Assembly (NCBI GenBank): GCA_944392525.1
Contig: CALXXB010000017.1
Span: 1-24,731, forward strand
Length of the DNA stretch: 24,731 bases
DNA from: an uncultured Clostridia bacterium
GTDB lineage: Bacteria; Bacillota_A; Clostridia; TANB77; CAG-508
Direction: 5' to 3'
Positions 22,522 to 24,731 of this stretch are shown one piece after another (positions within the stretch are counted from its first letter, which is position 1; each line of letters begins with the position of its first letter). A model generated the notes under the pieces. It searched no databases. It was not told the origin of the DNA and saw only the letters and a program-made list of their open reading frames with translations. The position numbers were made by a program, and so were the translations under genes.

Positions 22522-22767
22522 CTATTCAACTCTTCTATTGTTTCTTGTGTCTTGGTTAGAAGAATTATTACATAATTTTTCATATTCTTTACATTTTATT
22601 TTATAATCCATTTGCATACAAAGATAACGATAATAGTAAAAGGCTTGTTCATATTGCATTATTGGATTAAACATAGGGTCTCTATATAAATCATTTATTT
22701 CGTTATTCATGTTTTGATTAAAATCCATGAAATTAGGATTGAAACCATTATTGAAATCTCTTTCCAA
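22522..22767 (-). CDS. Asn/Tyr-rich 81-aa protein downstream of ylbJ
   Basis: Start TTG at 22767-22765 with AGGAG about 10 bases upstream, 13 bases after the ylbJ stop. The N-terminal half is rich in N, F, M and P (NGFNPNFMDFNQNMNNEIN), the second half in Y, C and K (YEQAFYYYRYLCMQMDYKIKC), with a polar Asn-rich end. No membrane segment. This composition resembles small spore-coat or coat-associated proteins, and the coupling to a sporulation gene supports that, but no family is recognised. Codon use is AT-rich like the chromosome, unlike the neighbouring 21008-22452 genes. Confidence 0.65.
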   Translation of the reverse strand: MERDFNNGFNPNFMDFNQNMNNEINDLYRDPMFNPIMQYEQAFYYYRYLCMQMDYKIKCKEYEKLCNNSSNQDTRNNRRVE

Positions 22768-22780
22768 GATAAATCATCTC

Positions 22781-23824
22781 CTATAAATCAAAATTAAAAA
22801 AAGGTATAACATTAATAAATATATATGTATAAACTGAAGCAAGTATTCCTTGAAGTATTTTTCCATAAATGTAAGGTTTTATTGACAAATCTGTTTTTGA
22901 GGTAATGCTTAATACTTGAAGTAATACTGAAATTCCTCCAAAGCCAAGTAAAAATGAAGTAAGAATAATATTTATAGAAAGTTTTTTACATGCAATTTGA
23001 GAAATAGCATTAATTCCATTTGTGATTTCAAAGAAACCACAAATCAAAGGACTAATAAAAGAGGTGTCAATATTAAGAAAATTGAACAATGGTGAAAAAC
23101 ATGTTGACAAAACATTTATTAAACCACTTGATTTTAAAATAGAGATAACACTAGAAAAGATTACAACAAAGCCACCGATTAGTAGAATAGTTGAAATACT
23201 ACTTGTAATACTATCTGCTAAGACTTCTCCTAAATTAGAAAAGGAAACTGCTTGCTTTTTTTGATTAAATAGGGAATTAGAAGATGTAGTTGATGAGTTC
23301 TTTTTCCAAAATCTAAAGATAATGCCAACACTAATGCAAGATAGAATATGTGTTATGAAAAGTAATAGACCAATAGTAGTGCTACCAAACATTAAAATAC
23401 CAACAGTTCCTATTATAAAAAGAGGACCTGAATTATTAGTAAAGCTAAGTAATCTTTCACATTCTTCTTTTGAACAAATATTATTTTTTCTAAAATTAGA
23501 AGCAATTTTAGCCCCTACTGGATATCCACTAATTATTCCCATGATAAAGGCAAAAGCACCTTCACCACGAACATTAAATAATGGTTTCATATATTTATTT
23601 AGAATATTACCTAAAATATTTACTATATTTGTGTGCATTAAAAGTTCAGTAGAAACAAAGAAAGGAAAAAGAGAAGGTACTACAGAAGTTGCCCATAAAG
23701 TAAGTCCTGATTTTACAGCCGGGAGATTGGACTTAGAAAATATAAGTAAACACATAGTAAAACATAAGAAAATTAGAGGTAATATATTTCTTTTAATTTT
23801 TAAAACGTAAAAGTTAGGTTTCAA
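22781..23824 (-). CDS. ylbJ: Sporulation integral membrane protein YlbJ
   Basis: Predicted 347 aa when started at TTG 23824-23822, which has AAAGGATGAT at proper distance; the in-frame ATG at 23833 touches that RBS and is less likely. YlbJ is a polytopic membrane protein of the nucleoside-transporter-gate (Gate) type, needed in Bacillus for making heat-resistant spores and produced in the mother cell. Seen: VVPSLFPFFVSTELLMH, the repeated gate motifs GIISGYPVGAKIAS and LSFTNNSGPLFIIGTVG, and a second set around CGFFEITNGINAIS. About eight to ten helices. The transported or sensed molecule is unknown. The following small gene is likely co-transcribed. Confidence 0.9.
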   Translation of the reverse strand: MKPNFYVLKIKRNILPLIFLCFTMCLLIFSKSNLPAVKSGLTLWATSVVPSLFPFFVSTELLMHTNIVNILGNILNKYMKPLFNVRGEGAFAFIMGIISGYPVGAKIASNFRKNNICSKEECERLLSFTNNSGPLFIIGTVGILMFGSTTIGLLLFITHILSCISVGIIFRFWKKNSSTTSSNSLFNQKKQAVSFSNLGEVLADSITSSISTILLIGGFVVIFSSVISILKSSGLINVLSTCFSPLFNFLNIDTSFISPLICGFFEITNGINAISQIACKKLSINIILTSFLLGFGGISVLLQVLSITSKTDLSIKPYIYGKILQGILASVYTYIFINVIPFFNFDL

Positions 23825-23890
23825 GATTATCATCCTTTATAATAAACTTTTATAAAATATATTCAGAATAAAAAAAACTATGTATCAAAC

Positions 23891-23919
23891 TTGTAATTTA
23901 AGCAAAAAAATGATATAGT
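23891..23919 (+). promoter_or_regulatory. Promoter of murB, divergent from ylbJ
   Basis: TTGTAA (23891-23896), a 17-base spacer and TATAGT (23914-23919) with TG one base upstream. A second TATAAT at 23941-23946 is too near the start codon to be the main -10. No clear sigma-E-like promoter for ylbJ was identified on the other strand. Confidence 0.6.
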
Positions 23920-23961
23920 AAAATAGAATTTTTTATAGAATATAATAAAGGAAGTGTAAAC

Positions 23962-24731
23962 TTGGAAATAAGAAAAATAATAGAAGAATCTAGTTTAGAA
24001 ATTCCTGAAGATAGAATATTATTTAATGAGCCAATGAAAAAATATACAAGTTTTAAAATTGGTGGACCAGCAGAGTGTTTAATAAAGATTCAAACAAAAG
24101 AAGAATTAAAAGAAGTGTTAATTTTAGCAAATAAAAATAATATTCCTATAACAGTTGTAGGAAATGGAAGTAATGTTTTAGTACTAGATGAAGGAATACC
24201 AGGGATAACTTTGATGATAAAAATAGAAGGAATAAATTTTTATACATTAGATGATAAAAAGTTTAAAGTCAAAGTAGGAGCTGGAGAGAAAATAGCAAAG
24301 GTAGGAAGAATGTTTTTAAATAATTCTCTTACAGGTTTTGAAGAAATATCAGGAATACCAGGAACTTTTGGTGGAGCAGTAAGAATGAATGCAGGTGCAC
24401 ATGGAAAAGAAATGAAAGACATTGTAAAAAATGTGACTTGTGTAGATTATTTTGGTAATGAAAAAGTATTTAATAATTCTGAAATGAAATTTGAATATAG
24501 AAGAAGTATTTTAAAAGAAGAAAAATATATAGTAACAGAAGTAGAAATAGAGTTAGAAAAAGGAAATGTTGAAGAGATAAAGGCTAAAATGGATGAGTAT
24601 GTTAAATTTAGAAAAGAAAAACAACCATTAGAATATCCAAGTGCAGGAAGTACATTTAAAAGAGGAGAAGATTTTATAACAGCTAAATTAATAGATGAAG
24701 CAGGCTTAAAAGGATATTCTGTTGGTGATGC
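23962..24731 (+). CDS. murB: UDP-N-acetylenolpyruvoylglucosamine reductase (MurB), 3' end outside the window
   Basis: The gene starts at TTG 23962 after AAAGGAAG and runs off the right edge with about 256 codons visible. MurB makes UDP-N-acetylmuramic acid, using FAD and NADPH, in the cytoplasmic stage of peptidoglycan synthesis. Seen: the FAD-binding start NEPMKKYTSFKIGGPAECLI, ITVVGNGSNVLVLDEG, the GFEEISGIPGTFGGAVRMNAGAHG signature, the YRRS tyrosine-arginine site, and PLEYPSAGSTFKR with the catalytic serine. The last visible residues are LIDEAGLKGYSVGDA, so only the final 40-50 residues are missing. It is divergent from ylbJ. Confidence 0.95.
   Translation, partial: MEIRKIIEESSLEIPEDRILFNEPMKKYTSFKIGGPAECLIKIQTKEELKEVLILANKNNIPITVVGNGSNVLVLDEGIPGITLMIKIEGINFYTLDDKKFKVKVGAGEKIAKVGRMFLNNSLTGFEEISGIPGTFGGAVRMNAGAHGKEMKDIVKNVTCVDYFGNEKVFNNSEMKFEYRRSILKEEKYIVTEVEIELEKGNVEEIKAKMDEYVKFRKEKQPLEYPSAGSTFKRGEDFITAKLIDEAGLKGYSVGD

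Noticed and set aside
23322..23810. Long antisense open frame opposite ylbJ (162 codons)
   Set aside because: Lies wholly within the well-supported ylbJ gene and encodes no recognisable protein.
1..24731. CRISPR array, insertion sequence, integrase or phage genes
   Set aside because: No regularly spaced direct repeats, transposase or integrase, and no terminal inverted repeats were found by eye around the unusual cassettes.

Overview
The window looks like chromosomal DNA of an endospore-forming, anaerobic, low-GC Gram-positive bacterium (class Clostridia, possibly an uncultured gut lineage). Evidence: very AT-rich coding sequence, strong GGAGG-type ribosome binding sites with many TTG/GTG starts, sigma-A-like promoters with 17-base spacers, a dipicolinate synthase subunit (DpaA), the sporulation membrane protein YlbJ, a DapL-type aminotransferase and the iron-sulfur queuosine enzyme QueH. 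The species assignment is inference. No stretch over 300 bases lacks a gene, and I see no tRNA, rRNA, insertion sequence, CRISPR array or origin.

Layout. (1) 1-1428: the end of an ECF sigma factor gene, its zinc-binding membrane anti-sigma factor, and a terminator. (2) 1511-2618: queH, then a frameshifted gene for a small membrane-anchored protein. (3) 2637-7048, the most unusual part: a strong promoter, a compact structured RNA, an intrinsic terminator, then six tightly spaced genes. These encode two tandem tRNA-His-guanylyltransferase-like (Thg1-like, 3'-5' polymerase family) proteins, a DUF402 protein, an ADP-ribosylglycohydrolase and two unrecognised proteins. The cassette ends exactly where the dapD promoter begins. 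(4) 7041-10917: dapD, a DapL-type aminotransferase and an M20 deacylase (lysine/diaminopimelate supply), then a membrane-anchored Ig-like protein and a terminator. (5) 10972-13784: nadD, nadE (last steps of NAD synthesis), a GNAT acetyltransferase and a DUF2238-like membrane protein. (6) 13821-14437: a self-contained, less AT-rich gene of unknown function with its own promoter and terminator. (7) 14489-21004: polA, a lytic transglycosylase, a membrane TPR protein, dpaA and uppP. (8) 21008-22520: a cluster of four small, less AT-rich genes, three with membrane segments, with divergent promoters and strong bidirectional terminators. (9) 22522-24731: a small Asn/Tyr-rich protein gene and ylbJ on the minus strand, then the start of murB on the plus strand.

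How they fit together. Many of the ordinary genes serve the cell envelope and sporulation: DAP synthesis, UppP, MurB, the transglycosylase, DpaA and YlbJ. The Thg1-like cassette has no obvious tie to these and looks like an accessory RNA- or nucleotide-processing module under the control of, or acting on, its own leader RNA. It is my main candidate for an undescribed system; its function is inferred, not shown.
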